From the NCBI RefSeq assembly GCF_026625845.1, contig NZ_CP113066.1:1922001-1986000 (forward strand): a stretch of DNA of 64,000 nucleotides. The letters are read 5' to 3'. The notes beneath the pieces are model-generated. The model had not been told where the DNA came from and did not search any database. It worked only from the letters and a program-made list of their open reading frames with translations. Shown piece after piece: positions 63,750-64,000 of this stretch. The DNA is from Agrococcus sp. SL85. GTDB lineage: Bacteria > Actinomycetota > Actinomycetes > Actinomycetales > Microbacteriaceae. The position numbers were made by a program, and so were the translations under genes. Position 1 is the first letter of the stretch, and the number at the start of each line of letters is the position of its first letter.

Positions 63750-64000
63750 GTGCCCAAGGAGCAGCATCGCAGCGCCGCCGAGATCGAGGCGCAGATCCAG
63801 GCGCAGATCCACGCCGCGCGCGACCAGATCGAGGCGACGCGGGCGCGCGTGAACAAGCGCACGGGCCGCGACCTCGCGGCCGCGGTGCTCATCGCGCTCG
63901 CGCTCGGCGGCGGCCTGCTCGCGAGCCTCCTGTGGGTCAAGGCGCTGTTCCTGGTCTTCGCCACAGCCCTCGTGGGCTTCGCGCTGTACGAGCTCGCGAG
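63750..64000 (+). CDS. cdsA: Phosphatidate cytidylyltransferase (5' part)
   Basis: The first 83 residues only. A charged coiled-coil-like N terminus (AAEIEAQIQAQIHAARDQIE) followed by the first TM helices (DLAAAVLIALALGGGLLASLL, LFLVFATALVGFALYELA). The position right after frr and the NKRTGRDLAAAV motif are typical of actinobacterial CdsA; the catalytic part lies beyond the window. GTG at 63750 has GGAGG at good distance; a GTG at 63732 is in frame. Confidence 0.85.
   Translation, partial: MPKEQHRSAAEIEAQIQAQIHAARDQIEATRARVNKRTGRDLAAAVLIALALGGGLLASLLWVKALFLVFATALVGFALYELA

Noticed and set aside
1..64000. CRISPR arrays, tRNA or rRNA genes, insertion sequences, attachment sites
   Set aside because: None seen. 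The only recombinase is the housekeeping XerC, and the repeats found are short local tandem units without spacers.

Overview
The window is about 64 kb of very GC-rich, almost fully coding DNA from an actinobacterium. Gene content and order (Kgd-type oxoglutarate decarboxylase, mycothiol-dependent enzyme family, GuaB1, the rpmF-rnc-mutM-smc-ftsY-ffh-rpsP-khpA-rimM-trmD-rplS-lepB-rnhB block, rpsB-tsf-pyrH-frr) point to Microbacteriaceae, something like Agrococcus; the genus is an inference. I see no rRNA, tRNA, CRISPR array, prophage or insertion sequence. It is a core chromosomal segment with a few accessory cassettes.

Layout. 1-9.3 kb: the 5' end of kgd, an HNH nuclease, a small family A DNA polymerase, GuaB1, two CNNM/CBS ion transporters behind a tiny leader ORF, and a GT87-like membrane protein. 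9.1-11.7 kb: metY-metX for direct sulfhydrylation to methionine precursors. 11.9-15.2 kb: SDR, YCII protein, DHA2-like MFS exporter and a mycothiol-dependent enzyme. 15.3-22.8 kb: a tight six-gene glycan cassette (three glycosyltransferases, an ABC exporter, two unusual APH-fold kinases) with a LacI-type operator in front. 22.8-25.8 kb: DUF177-rpmF-rnc-mutM-DUF2461. 25.8-30.7 kb: aldehyde dehydrogenase and three coupled GNAT paralogues. 30.8-41.5 kb: smc, twin lipoproteins, an FAD oxidase, an RsmC-like methyltransferase, AlkA-like glycosylase, TerC behind a candidate yybP-ykoY manganese riboswitch, and ftsY. 41.5-41.8 kb is a repeat-rich gap. 41.8-64 kb: a degenerate AMP-binding protein, ffh, several small enzymes, ribosome biogenesis and protein export genes, the yraN-yifB-dprA-xerC group, M23 peptidase, rpsB-tsf, pyrH-frr and the start of cdsA.

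Two window-wide signals matter when reading the annotation. First, twelve genes are frameshifted as given. Eighteen of the breaks sit at a site that restores the reading frame if an extra one or two bases are removed around AGCT (written here as AGGCT, AGCCT, AGGCCT or AAGCCT); three others are one-base losses in G/C runs. Because smc, dprA and xerC are among them, I treat these as sequence errors, probably provoked by a modified AGCT motif, and annotate the genes as intact. Second, about twenty genes have a TANNNT-like -10 hexamer ending exactly 6-7 nt before the start codon, so leaderless mRNAs are common here.

The most interesting biology candidates are the 15-codon acidic/proline leader ORF coupled to the CNNM transporter (a possible Mg2+ sensor), the LacI-operator-controlled glycan export cassette with paired Gln-for-Asn kinases, and the duplicated 69-bp ftsY-end/terminator repeat.
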